Positions 22,205-33,421 of a stretch of DNA of 64,000 nucleotides are shown here, piece after piece; position 1 is the stretch's first letter; each line of letters begins with the position of its first letter. The position numbers were made by a program, and so were the translations under genes. Origin of the DNA: Tanypteryx hageni (lineage: Eukaryota > Arthropoda > Insecta > Odonata > Petaluridae); contig CM054115.1 of assembly GCA_028673005.1 (NCBI GenBank), forward strand, positions 56,716,407-56,780,406, read 5' to 3'. Below the pieces are notes generated by a model. The model made no database searches, was not told where the DNA came from, and was given only the letters and a program-made list of their open reading frames with translations.

Positions 22205-23026
22205 CATTTACAGATCATCTTTGGAGAATATTGATACATTCCTAGCTACATTTGAAGAATCCGTCTATTCTTAGTATCTCAATGTCGAAAAAATGATAAA
22301 CTGATAATCTGCAGGGACTTTAATTTTAATATCCTTAAAAAAAGCCCTCATCAACCTAAGTTTCTTAACTTGACTGCATCTTATAATATCTTTCCTACTG
22401 TTAACCAGCCTACTAGAATACCTTTGACAAGTAGTACTTTAATTGATAACATTTTAATAAACTTACCAAAATACCAATATGAGACTACCGTCATTGACAC
22501 AGGTATCTCAGACCATTGTGCTCAAATCATCTCATTTAATGGTAATCTCAATGCTAAGGTACAAACACCCTATGGACAGAAACATATTTTTGGAGCTCAA
22601 AATATTTCCACCTCCATACATACCATCTCACCTGTTGGCTGGTCATTCATCTAATGATATTAATAAGATCTTTGACTATTTAATGGACATTTTTGTTTTT
22701 AATTTAAAAAATTCCTTTCCAAAACAATTCATAACTTTCACCTATGCATCTTCCAAATGGATCACAGATGAAATTATCAGATCAAGTAAATATCTTTGCG
22801 ATTTATATAAAGATATCAAAATAACACGCAATCCACAAGATGAGATAAGCATCAAAAAGCTTCTTAAATTAAATAAGCTCTAAGTTATTGAAGCAAAAAA
22901 AAGCTTATCACAGTTAAATTATAACAAATACTAAAAATAAAAACATAGCTACCTGGAATATTATTGTCTCTTGCACTATAGGCAAAGATCAAAACAATAA
23001 AATATCAAACTAGATATTAATGGCAG
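22205..23026 (+). pseudogene. Jockey-like LINE fossil: endonuclease part
   Basis: Frames near 22310-22560 contain ICRDFNFNILK and a PTRIPLTSSTLIDNIL segment followed by VIDTGISDHCAQI. These are the C-terminal motifs of apurinic-type LINE endonucleases, including the SDH catalytic box. Downstream frames (SSKWITDEIIRSSKYLCDLYK) match the linker before the RT domain. Frameshifts and stops break it. The element is interrupted at 23029 by a Tigger-like MITE. Confidence 0.75.
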
Positions 23027-23028
23027 TA

Positions 23029-24041
23029 CAGGTAGTTCCCGCCTAACAGGAGATATGTTCCTAAAAAGTGTCGTGTTAAGCAAATTCGTGCTAAGCGAAT
23101 ACATAAATCCTATAAGAAACCAAATAAAATGCAGGAGATACATGTTCGAGTGAAAGAGATCGCTGTATCACAGTGGATATATAAATTTTTATTTATAGAT
23201 AAATATACTTAGAATATTCATTAATTTATAATTTGCATCTGCAAATAAAAAAAAACTTCTTTTAATACTTTCCGCAACTTTAACTGCAAAAGTGATGAAA
23301 AGCATGAAGTAGAATTCGCTTAAGTTGATTTTCCCTCTGTGGGGGCAGCAGTGTCATCACTTATTTCACGTGTTTTAATCTAGTGTTCCCTCATGTATGT
23401 ACAGTTTCTCTTTGAATGTAATGCAAAAAGTTTGAATCAATTTCTCTTTTTCCGACATCGCAACTTTAACCGAGAAAGTGACGGAAAACATGAAGTAGAA
23501 ATCACAAAAGATGAGCTCTGCCTCTAAGTCATACCTGGAAACTATCAAATCTAAAAAGTTTTCATTACCTTAGTGGTGGAAATTTGATATTCGTCATGAT
23601 CATGATGTCTTATGTTTTGATACTGTTTTTTGTTTTACATCTACAACTACGAGCATGCTTTTTTCACAAAATGCATTACAATCAGAATTCATCTTCCAAA
23701 GCTTATTTTGCATAATTTAGTCTAGTGGTCCCTCATTTGTGTACAGTTTCTCTTTTTTATGTTTCACTCTTTCGTGATAAATGTCATAGAAAATGGCTAT
23801 GCAAAGTTTTACTTTGACTTTAGACTGCAAATTATATATTATCTAGTATTTTACGAATAAATATAAATTAATATACACATTGCCTTAATGGCAACATTTT
23901 TTATTTTATTTTTACATAATGGATCATGTTACAACTCATGTAAAACCGGGAATTCTTCATGTCAAGTGAACAGGTTCCCCAAATGGTAAATCATGCTAAA
24001 GCGAATTTCGTGTTAAACAAATTCATAGCGGGAGCTACCTG
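23029..24041. mobile_element. 1013-bp Tigger-like MITE inserted in a LINE
   Basis: The termini CAGGTAGTTCCCGC and GCGGGAGCTACCTG are inverted repeats (13 of 14) with TA on each side, the Tc1/mariner-Tigger target. The interior shows Tigger-type subterminal motifs such as GTTAAGCAAATTCGTG near one end and GCGAATTTCGTGTTAAAC near the other. There is no transposase ORF. LINE sequence resumes directly after the right TA. Confidence 0.85.
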
Positions 24042-24043
24042 TA

Positions 24044-24350
24044 TATATGTGCATCTTCAAACTGCTAGATATCTAATTAATGAGCATTTTAATGAAATTT
24101 CAGTAAATCCAGTAGATATTAATTCCAGTCAAGCTTTAGCCTCATCCAGATGATCTCTTCTCTCTTCCCAAAAACATCATTCTATTTTTCTGCTATATAC
24201 CAAAGAAAAAGTTATGCATGCCTTTTGAATTTAACTAACCATCATTCTTCTGGGCCTGACAATATCCCTAGTCACATACTTGCCAAATGCTTGCATATAA
24301 TTACTCCACCCCTTACCCATATCATTAATTCTTCACTGTCTAGGCATTTT
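24044..24350 (+). pseudogene. Jockey-like LINE fossil, continuation: start of the RT domain
   Basis: LINE-like reading resumes with YVHLQTARYLINEHFNEI and, after a frameshift, NHHSSGPDNIPSHILAK, the SSGPDNIP box that opens the RT domain. ITPPLTHIINSSL follows. The catalytic part is missing; the sequence changes to a SINE near 24385. Confidence 0.75.
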
Positions 24351-24384
24351 TCTGTCATCACTAAAATTAACCAAAATAATACCA

Positions 24385-24715
24385 ATATGGAGTTGCTAGT
24401 GTTGGCCATCCACACAGCAGTCCTGGGTTCAAATCCAGCAGAGGTCAGATCTTTGAGCCTGGGATCACCCTGTCCCCTACTTGTGTGGTTTTATAAGAGA
24501 ACATAAGTTAGTGCTCTGTCTTTTAGAAGGCTTGTTAAGCAGTTGGTCCCCTTGGTGCTCTTCATAAGAGTAGGTTAATGCCGATGCCAGATATCCCTCC
24601 TCCCTTCTGTTTGTCTGGTGTGGAAGGCAATGGGAAACCACCACACCATAAATGTATTCCTTATTCAGCAAGATCAGTCATAAAGCTGACACTACTGATG
24701 ATGATGATCCGTATG
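24385..24715 (+). repeat. tRNA-derived SINE with GAT tail
   Basis: A B-box GGGTTCAAATCC lies near 24425, preceded by a weak A-box-like GCTAGTGTTGG. The body (about 24470-24610) is shared with 2540-2765. The 3' end runs into GATGATGATGAT near 24700. RNA polymerase III transcription and LINE-driven mobilisation are the family norm. Confidence 0.7.
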
Positions 24716-25225
24716 AGGATGGTACGAGGAGTAAAAGAGCTTCTCCAAGTAAATGAAAAACTTCAGAAGAGGAAAACCTGTTACACCTATGACCCCAAAA
24801 AGAAATGAACAAGTTAGAAAAGTGTAGAGTGTATCACAAATAGGTGCATTTTGTGCAATGGAGTATTTGAAACAATACGATATAAATTTTTGACAAAACA
24901 AACACCATAAAGCAGCAAATTAAAAATTTCTTCTCCTCCTTTAGTTGGTGCATCAATAAACATATTACGTAATTTTAATGGCTAAATAGTGCAAAACAAT
25001 ATATCAGAAATTATGCCAGGGAAATATTCAATTTTTATTTAATGAATTATTGTCTTATCAGTTTCAATCAACCAAACAATAAAAAATTATGTAAAACATA
25101 CCTCACTTGAGTTCAGTAGTATAATATTTACATTTATGTTCTTCTCTTTGCTGTAGATAATCCATTTCCTTCCGCTTACAAAATCTGTCATGCATGCATA
25201 AGGAATTAAATGTATTTTGTAATTA
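24716..25225. other. Unassigned region
   Basis: No recognised repeats or coding sequence. Confidence 0.35.
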
Positions 25226-25229
25226 TAGC

Positions 25230-25650
25230 AATCTTATTTACTTCAGTAACCAATAAGATTATTTACGTTGACAACAATTAGGTAGCTATGCTTGAATTTT
25301 TCTAAGTTCAAAGCGAATTCTAACTTTATTGTTCAATTTTCTTGATAATGGCTACTGCTGTGATAAAATTGCATAGGAAAAGAAATACTCTACATTACTA
25401 GTTCTACAAGAGTATTTGAAAACTATTTGGTATAACCAAAATTTACGAGATATAACAGAAAGTTCATTTTTTGTCACCAGTAAAGTGGTGCCCCTGATTG
25501 GCTTACATGATTTTTTATTGTCTTTGACTGTGTCCTTAATATAAAATTTCATAAAAACCATTTGGTAGAAGTCAAGAACGAACATGCAGATGGATGGACG
25601 GGCAAACCAAAGATAATAGGTGCTTATGCTGGAAGCAAAATACGCCTAAA
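25230..25650 (-). repeat. Interspersed repeat, inverted relative of 51715-52105
   Basis: TTTTTTGTCACCAGTAAAGTGGT here is the reverse complement of ACTTTACTGGTGACAAAAAA at about 51880. Flanking blocks (GACAACAATTA with AAGTTCAAAG; CATGCAGATGGATGG) also correspond in reverse order. Noncoding. Confidence 0.65.
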
Positions 25651-25921
25651 AACTGTGTACCTGTGACACTCTAGTAATAGCCTATGTGCTTGTAGTATTC
25701 AGTAAAATATTGTTGCTCCAGTAATCAAGACAGCTGAAAGGAGAAAATATAACTGCATTGCAGGTTTATTTTAAAAGTTTAGTTTCACATCTTATTTATT
25801 TTCTTCTGACATAATTCATTTTCATAAGTAATAATCACTAAAATATACGTTGTCCGATTTTTTTACAGTAACAAAAACATGACATAATCTCAAAAACTAG
25901 TAGGTAGTGAAAAATTAAATA

Positions 25922-26683
25922 CCGTAAATACCCGCGTATAATGCGCACCCTCGTATAACGCGCAGGGTGGTTTTCAGCCTCGTATCTAGGATTTTTCTAT
26001 ATACCCGCGTATAGTGCGCACAGATTTTTTTTAGCATTACTGTTCCAGAATAAAGTAGATGGTGTAACGTGTTCTAAAGCAATGATCGAATTATTGGTAT
26101 TATGTATTGGTAACATAATGAAAGTGCGAAATGAAATTTTCGAATAACGTTCCAAAAGAACATCAGCTAACTCAATCATTACATACTCTATGTTTACTTA
26201 CAAGGTGATATTAGGATATACACAATAAATCGAATTATATTAATTTCATAGCAGGGCATATGACATTATTTGAGCTAATAAAATGAAGGAATGACGATAA
26301 TCCTGTCAAAGTTTTTGACATACGTTGTTGTCACACCTGAGGTGGACGGGTTCGCCCGACCTTCAGTTTTACCCTTATTAGAACACTCTGGAGCACGTAA
26401 ACACGATAGCAAATAACCATAATTAACTACAGACTTTAAGAATCAAGAATAAATCACATATGAATGCTGAGAGAAAGGTAGGGAACGATAACTTTATTTA
26501 GTTCTACAACTATCAACTTCCAGCATACTCAAAAGGCATCAGCTCCCATTGTTTCTAATTGTAAGTAGTACCAGTACCTCACCACCAGGCAGGGCGCCGG
26601 TGTAAGGTGACATCATGCGTAAGATGACGATTCCGATAACAACAAAGAAGAAGAATGGTGCATTGACGAAGAATTTCTTGGCT
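25922..26683 (+). mobile_element. TIR element, truncated copy 1 (CCGTAAATACCCGCG family)
   Basis: It starts CCGTAAATACCCGCGTATAA after a TA. It aligns base for base over about 760 bp with the full copy at 28459-29475, with differences including a 15-nt insertion near 26090. The copy stops matching near 26683 and lacks the right terminus. No ORF of note. Confidence 0.8.
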
Positions 26684-27019
26684 TGGAATGTTCTAAATTA
26701 TCTTCCAACAAATAGTTCCTTCTCATAGATGAAATACAGATTAGACGAATTTGCCATTACATTTATTTTTATTCTCATTACTGCCATGAAAGATCTTTAC
26801 ACATATGATGGAACTGATTTAGTTAGGATAATGTTGCAAAATTTACATCAATTAATCAATTTAATTAATTAAAATCTCTTTGTTTCTAAGATATTTTGAA
26901 TTAATTCATGGGGCACACTCTCCTTGGCAGGAAAAATGAAAAATAACATGTGCTAGGAGAAAAAGATGAATCTATGTCATTAATTTCATAACGAGTGTAT
27001 TCCCACATGAAAAGTGAAA

Positions 27020-27310
27020 GCTGTCCTCTATCTCAGCAGTTCCCAGTCTTTTCTCATCCCTGCCGACCCGTTTTAGTCTGAGGACCACAAGTTGGGAATC
27101 GTTGCTCTATCTCCACCCTCTTTTGGGCAGTCTTAATGCAGATAAGTGTACGAATTACATTGGAACCTTTTGAAATTTTGAACATAGCTTATGGACTCGC
27201 AATACTACCTTGATCAGTCCCTTTCCTGAGATGGACTTCCCAACCTTTTGCCAGCATGGACCCCCTTTAGTCTGAGGACCCTCAGTTGGGAACCGCTGCT
27301 CTATCTCAAG
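27020..27310. repeat. hAT-like short fragments, two related pieces
   Basis: CAGCAGTTCCCAGTCTTT...GTTGGGAATCGTTGCTC (about 27035-27105) and TTCCCAACCTTTTGCCAGC...GTTGGGAACCGCTGCTC (about 27237-27303) have the CAGNGGTTCCCAAC inverted-end pattern of hAT MITEs and share CCNTTTTAGTCTGAGGACC. A third relative lies at 28265-28340. Confidence 0.6.
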
Positions 27311-28094
27311 ATCTCCACCCCTCTTTTGGGTGGTCTTTCTGTGAGTAAAATCATGAATTACATTGGGACCTTATTTACAATAACTGTTATTTTGTCACAG
27401 TGACTAAGGGGGAACTGGAACCGATAACAGGTATGCGTGAGAAGTCACAACCAGTCAAAGGGTCAGTCATTGCTTATGTCACTGCAGACTCGGTGGAACA
27501 GGAGAAGGGGCATGCTCCCTACTCCCATCAACCCAAGTCCTAACTGGGTCCCAACAGTTCCAAGTGTTCCAATGGTCCAAATGGTTTCAATTGATGCAGC
27601 TGTACTGCACTCAGGCAGTCCCCCGCCAGCTCAAGGTCAATGCAATGAAAAAGTCACTGATGACTCAAGTAACAGGTACAAGTCACAGGTATTTGTTTGT
27701 CACTGACAGAAAAAAGTCCCACTCCCCAACTGTACTTGCAGCCCATGTGGTACATTTCTGCAGCCGGGAAGTAAGATAGTATACACAAAATGGCCAAAAC
27801 TCAAATGTATTTCTTATAGAATATTTCACATAAATCTAATAAATTTAATAAGTACGTTAAATCAGCACTTTAAAAATGTACCTAGTTTATTTCTCATTCC
27901 GATTTATAAAAATTCTGTTCAGGTGAGGTACAAAGTATGTTCTTCTCACTGTAAATGTATTTCTTGCATGTCCAAAGAACCTAACCCTCGACACCGAATC
28001 TAGTATTATATCTGTAATGAATGGGTTTAAGACTGCATCATATGTTTGGGATGATTTCTTTTTTGTAGAAGGGGAGAGTAAATGTCCAAATAAT

Positions 28095-28400
28095 ATGAAA
28101 ATATATGAGGTTTGGGAAAGTATGCGACCCGTGGACTTGGTACAGTGCCTTAATTGGGCCCGCGGGTTCAGTGGAGGGCCTTTATGTGGCCTGCAAACCG
28201 ACATGAGTTTAAGACCCCTGGCTTACGGCCTTGCAGTACTACCTTGGTCAGATTCCTTTCTCGAAGTGTGCTTCCAAACCTTTTTGCAGCCAGACCCGTT
28301 ATAGACCGGGGACTCCATGTTGGGAACCACTGCTCTACCTCAAGTTTCTCTGCCCCTCTACCTTCTTCCCATTTCCCCCAACGTTCATACGTACTCACAT
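28095..28400. repeat. hAT-like fragments
   Basis: A piece with GGGCCCGCGGGTTCAG and GAGTTTAAGACCCCTGGC (about 28155-28225) resembles the Charlie-type CAGGGGTCTCAAAC/GGCCCGCGG pattern. It is followed by a CAAACCTTTTTGCAGCCAGACCCG...GTTGGGAACCACTGCTC relative of the 27.0-27.3 kb pieces. Confidence 0.55.
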
Positions 28401-28458
28401 GAAAAGTGAAATAAATAAAATGTGAAATAATGATAGAATCGATTATCAAATACATATA

Positions 28459-29475
28459 CCGTAAATACCCGCGTATAATGCGCACCCTCGTATAACGCGC
28501 AGGGGGGTTTTCAGTCTCGTAATCTATGATTTTTCTATATACCCGCGTATAGTGCGCATAGATTTTTTTGGCGTTACCGTTCCAGAATAAAGTAGATGGT
28601 GTAACGTGTTCTAAAGCAATGATCGAATTATTGGTAACATAATGAAAATGCGAAATGAAATTTTCGAATAACGTTCCAAAAGAACGTCAGCTAACTCAAT
28701 CATTACATACTCTATGTTTACTTACAAGGTGATATTAGGATATACACAATAAATCGAATTATATTAATTTCACAGTAGGGTATATGACATTATTTGAGCT
28801 AATAAAATGAAGGAATGACGATAATCCGATGTTTTTTACATACGTTTTTGTCACGCCTGAGGTGGACGGGTTCGCCCAACCTTCAGTTTTACCCTTTTTA
28901 AAACACTCTGGAGCATGTCAAAACGATAGCAAATAACCATAATTAACTACAGACTCGAAGAATCAAGAATAAATCACGTATGAATGCTGAGAGAAAGGTA
29001 GGGAACGATAACTTTATTGAGTTCTACAAGAACATCAACTCCCAGCATCCTCAAAGGCAACAGCCGCCATTGTTTTTAATTGGTAAGTAGTGCCTCACCA
29101 CCAGGCCGGGCGCCGGTGTAGGATGACGTCATGCGTAAGATGACTATTCTGATAACAACCTCGAAGAAGTATGGTCCAGTGACGGAAGTATTTCTTGGCT
29201 TTTAAAATGAATAAATACTGAATTCATTCTTTTCATATCTAATTAATGTATGTTTATAGAATTAGTTAATAAATTTTTACTATTATCCATCTTGCTTTTC
29301 GTAAAAATCACCAATAAAAATATGAGGATACCCGGGCAGTAATTACCGTGCCGAAATTGTGGAAATATGTGGTCAAATGAAAATAGGAAGATTATGTACC
29401 CTCGTATAACACGCATCCTAATGTTTAACTCGAATATTTCGAAAAAAAGTGCGCATTATGCGCGGGTATTTACGG
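28459..29475 (+). mobile_element. 1017-bp TIR element, complete copy 2 (CCGTAAATACCCGCG family)
   Basis: The left end CCGTAAATACCCGCGTATAA and right end TGCGCGGGTATTTACGG are inverted repeats flanked by TA on both sides. Subterminal TGCGCAC/GTGCGCA blocks and CTCGTATAACGCGC/CTCGTATAACACGC repeats extend the symmetry. No transposase frame. The TA target and the terminus resemble pogo/Tigger-group non-autonomous elements; the pogo-like element at 56310 starts CCATATTTACTCG, a related pattern. Confidence 0.85.
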
Positions 29476-29761
29476 TAAGTAATAAATAATATAAATTTTT
29501 AGCACATCTATTTTTTAATTGATTTCTTTGCAAGCAAAGCTGCACTGACATCCTAGTATGAAGTAAGAAAAACTTCCTGTACAGTATAAATTTACTTTTT
29601 GGGGCATTTGGTCCACACATTATTACTTAAGGTCCTGCCCTCTTTATGGCAGTGAGTTTTAATTAAAATATTTTGAACAATGTTAAGAATCATCATTTTG
29701 TTTTTCAACTTTAAGTGAAAAATCAATATTTGTTAGTACTTAAATATTCATCAGAAGCCTA

Positions 29762-31316
29762 AGTATAATATACCAGTAGAAGGTGCTTGCATACTGCAAG
29801 CAGTTAATCTCACATTGACAAAAAACATTAATTTTTCAGAGATATATTTCATCATGAGAAATATTTCTTTAATTCTAAAGATTTCTCCTCTGGACGGGTT
29901 TTTGTTTTTTCATTATGGAAAAATAATGGAGTAAAACAATCACTAATTTTTGCAATTTTCGAAATATTATACTTTTCCCACATTGAGTTAATACCGCCAC
30001 ACATTTCTGCCAAATTTTAAATTTATAGTACAATTAGAAGTGAAATAGCATTTATCTAATTGTTTAAATTTAAATAATTTTTAACGGCCAAAATAACGAT
30101 TTTATGGATAAATTGAAATAACTATTCGTTTACATAGGCTAACCTCTTAATAATTTAAAAATTTCAGCTCCCTAACTTACGGCGTAGTGTCTAAGCATCT
30201 ACCTATTTGTTTAAACTTTAAGAATTTTTAACTACCAAGCAAATAATAATATCAAAATTTCTATAATCCTATTTCGTTTTTTTACAAATCCTACCTCTAA
30301 AAAAATGTCAGCTCCGTGGCACATTCGGAAATACTTAACCTTGAAAATTTGTTTAAACAATTGAGAATTTTTAGCGGCCGCATTGTTGCACTTTTCAAGA
30401 TTTTCGTTTTTTCTAGTCGGTTTTGCACAAAATCCTACATAAGAAAAAAAATTCTTATCTCCAGCACATCTGGAAGTGCCTAAACATTAGTATCCTCCTA
30501 TGTGTTATCATTATATATCGACGTTTCTTACAGAGGAGGATATAACAGATAACATCATTATATATAGACGTTCCTTACAGAGGAGGAGGAGGATATAACA
30601 TACTAGTAGAAGGTGCTTGCATACTGCAAGCATTTCATCTCATTCATTTTTCACACAGATATTTCATCATGAGAAATATTTCTTTAATTCTAAAGATTTC
30701 TCCTCTGGAAAGGTTTTCGTTTTTTCATTATGGAAGAATAATGGAGTAAAACTATGGCTTTTTTTGCAATTTTAGGAATATTATACTTTTCCCACATTGA
30801 GTTAATAATGCCACACATTTCTGCCAAATTTTAAATTTATAGTACAATTAAAAGTGAAATAACATTTATCTAATTGTTTAAATTTAAATAATTTATAACG
30901 GCCAAAATATCAACTTTATGGATAAATTGAAATATTTTGTCGTTTACATAGATTATCCTCTAAATAATATAAAAATTTCAGCTTCCTAAGGCGTAGTGTC
31001 TAAGCATCTACCTATTTGTTTAAATTTAAGAATTTTAAATTGCCAAACAAATTAAAATATCAAAATTTGTATAATCTCTATTTCGTTTTTTTTTACGAAT
31101 TCTACTTTTTAAAAAAATTTCAACTCCGTAGCACATGCGAAAATACATAAACCTTGAAAATTTGTTTAAACAATTGCGAATTTTTGGCGGCCACATTGTT
31201 GCACTTTTTCATGATTTTCGTTTTTTCTAGTCAGTTTTGCACAAAATCCTACCTATGAAAAAAATTTCGAATCTCCAGCACATCTGGAAGTGCCTAAACA
31301 TTAGTATCCTCCTATA
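29762..31316 (+). repeat. Second locus of the 740-bp repeat family, about two forward units
   Basis: Hairpin markers GCTTGCATACTGCAAGC lie at 29785 and 30615 (spacing 830). The units follow the same box order as at 12.6-14.4 kb, ending in CTGGAAGTGCCTAAACATTAGTATCCTCCT. Between the units the linker TTCCTTACAGAGGAGG is partly duplicated (30500-30600). A short linker relic (TATCCTACTCTGTAAGAAACG) is at 31570-31600. These units differ from the first locus by many substitutions and look like an older subfamily. Confidence 0.85.
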
Positions 31317-31566
31317 TATGGTTCTTGAGTGATTTTTTAAAAATATTTCTCCTTCCTTTTTGAAACTTTTGAATTTTCTTGGTTGCAGTGATATTTCTTA
31401 TGGGTAATATTTTTGTTATGTCATTATTATAGATCTTTTGATTGCTGTCTTATTTTTTGTCTTTAGATCTCGTTGTTGGATGTGTGAGAGACCTACGAGG
31501 TTTCTTTATGTTACCACCTGGCAGATCGCCAACTTGTAGCACTAAGTTTTAAATAAATAAATAAAT
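31317..31566 (+). repeat. LINE 3' end with (TAAA)n tail, inserted in the 740-bp family
   Basis: A segment ending GGCAGATCGCCAACTTGTAG then TTTTAAATAAATAAATAAAT resembles a LINE 3' terminus with a TAAA repeat tail. It separates the end of the second 740-bp unit (31316) from a linker relic of the same family at 31567. Confidence 0.5.
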
Positions 31567-31619
31567 ATTATATCCTACTCTGTAAGAAACGCCGATATAT
31601 AATGATAATTTTATAATAA

Positions 31620-32120
31620 ATAATGGAAACTATGGTGAGGATTAATATGGTAATGGGGTTCCTTCTTAGCCATATAATGTAAGTATTTTACAGTTAAGAT
31701 GGAATCCTTCCACCATATAGTTTTATAAATAGAAAGAATAAAGTTTAGATGCTAGAAGATCAAACATAAGAAGACTTCGTTCAGTTCAGGTAATTAGAAA
31801 AGAAGGATTGATTAGCTTCCAATTACCAACATAATGTCAATGGACATGTAATTAAATTAAAACTGGAAACAAATATTCTTAAAAGAAGTGGTATGATGAC
31901 ATTCATATATGTATCATAAAAAAACATTTGTTAGCTAATGCACTCCCTGTTGGTTAGATGATGTATTCAAGACATGAATTTATTTTAATAAGTTTGGAAC
32001 TTACCTATATATCATCTTATTTACATCCTTTAATTGTTAAGCATGACTAAAATTAGTATTTCTTAATCAACACTTTAGCACACACAGGCAGAAAGGTGGA
32101 CAAGTTATACATTAACATCT
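31620..32120. other. Unassigned region
   Basis: No recognised genes or repeats. Confidence 0.35.
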
Positions 32121-32128
32121 TCCAGAGC

Positions 32129-32398
32129 CAGTGGCATAGATAAGTTCTCCTTTGCCCGAGGGCAAGTCACAGAGATGCATCCCCCTCCCTTTGCTCCGTA
32201 TAATTTTCTAGACAAATGTAATGAGGGGAATGTGATAGAAACCTAAGCATACTATACTAGCATTTAAATTCGACTTATATTATAATATTATTATTGTTTA
32301 TAAACAGAAGGGTTAATTTTTGGCCCATGAGTTTGTGCCCCTTTGGTCCTGTGCCCGGAGGAAACTGTCCTCCTCTGCTCCCCCTCGCTACGCCACTG
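32129..32398. mobile_element. 270-bp hAT-type MITE with exact 8-bp target duplication
   Basis: The ends CAGTGGCATAG and CTACGCCACTG are inverted repeats (10 of 11). The octamer TCCAGAGC occurs immediately outside both ends (32121-32128 and 32399-32406), the 8-bp duplication expected of hAT insertion. Related single termini may occur at 35531 (CAGTGGCACAGCC) and about 42472 (GCTGCACCACTG). Confidence 0.85.
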
Positions 32399-32406
32399 TC
32401 CAGAGC

Positions 32407-33420
32407 ATCAGGGTGCAAAAATCTAAGTTTGTCCAGTGCACCATTTACTCTAGTGCTGGATCTTCTACTTAACTCTGCTTGTCTCTTAGCCTTATAAACC
32501 TTACCTGTGAAACAATTCATTAGGTTTCATGGTTCATTTTCAAAAAGTAATACTACATGATGTATACTTATTAATTAGATTGATAATCTTCATAATTCAA
32601 AAAAATCTTTACTTGGAACCATAAAGAGATGGATTGATTTCCTTGCTTCTGTGAACTGTACACAACTGACCAAAATCATACACTTCTGCTTAAAAGATAA
32701 ACTCATTTTAAAAAATGGTCCAACAAGGAAATAAAAACTGGGCATGTTGTTCATCCAGAATACCAAGTTTCTTTTTAAAAACTGATGCTCTCAGAAAAGG
32801 TTATAACTCATCAAGAATGAATAATTTTGTATGCTAGAAGAACTGCATATATCACTTAATTGAATAGAATAAATTTGGTATGTTTGCTTTTCAGTCTAAC
32901 TCAATTTCAGGAATAAGATAAACTAAAACTAAAATTTCTGTGAAAGATAGATAGGTATTTGAAAAACAATTTAATATACCTAAATGCAAATTTGATACAT
33001 ATCAAATGCTCCATCTTTAAAAAAATCAAGATGCACACTCTATACAGGATAATAAGTTACATCATTAGATGCAACAAAAGCACCATCAACCCATCAACAT
33101 ATACAGTGCATTAAATAATGTTAAAGACCATCTTTCAATTTTGAAGGTCAAATATTGTCGTTAGTTCCTCAGCATCTTCGTGTAAATTAGGAGCACTGGT
33201 TTACCAGCTCCCTTCATCACAATGTAACAAAAAACTAGCTATTATGTTACAAATCAGCATATCATTTTGTTTTGGTTTCCAACTCTTTCGATCATTACTT
33301 TGTCCTTCAGCCTTTATTTTTGCATTTTCAGCTAGTTAGGTTTGCCTGTTGGAAAAAAAATAACTTTATCGATAAAATAAAAGCAACAGCATTTAACTAA
33401 GATTATTTAAAAAAGTAGAT
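32407..33420. other. Unassigned region
   Basis: No gene signature was seen; short frames only. Confidence 0.35.
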
Positions 33421-33421
33421 A

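Noticed and set aside
27437..27779. GC-richer ORFs (89 and 71 codons) that could be an exon
   Set aside because: No domain, no convincing splice sites on both sides, and flanked by hAT-like fragments. Repeated AGTCACNG/ACAGGTA words hint at internal repetition. Left unassigned.
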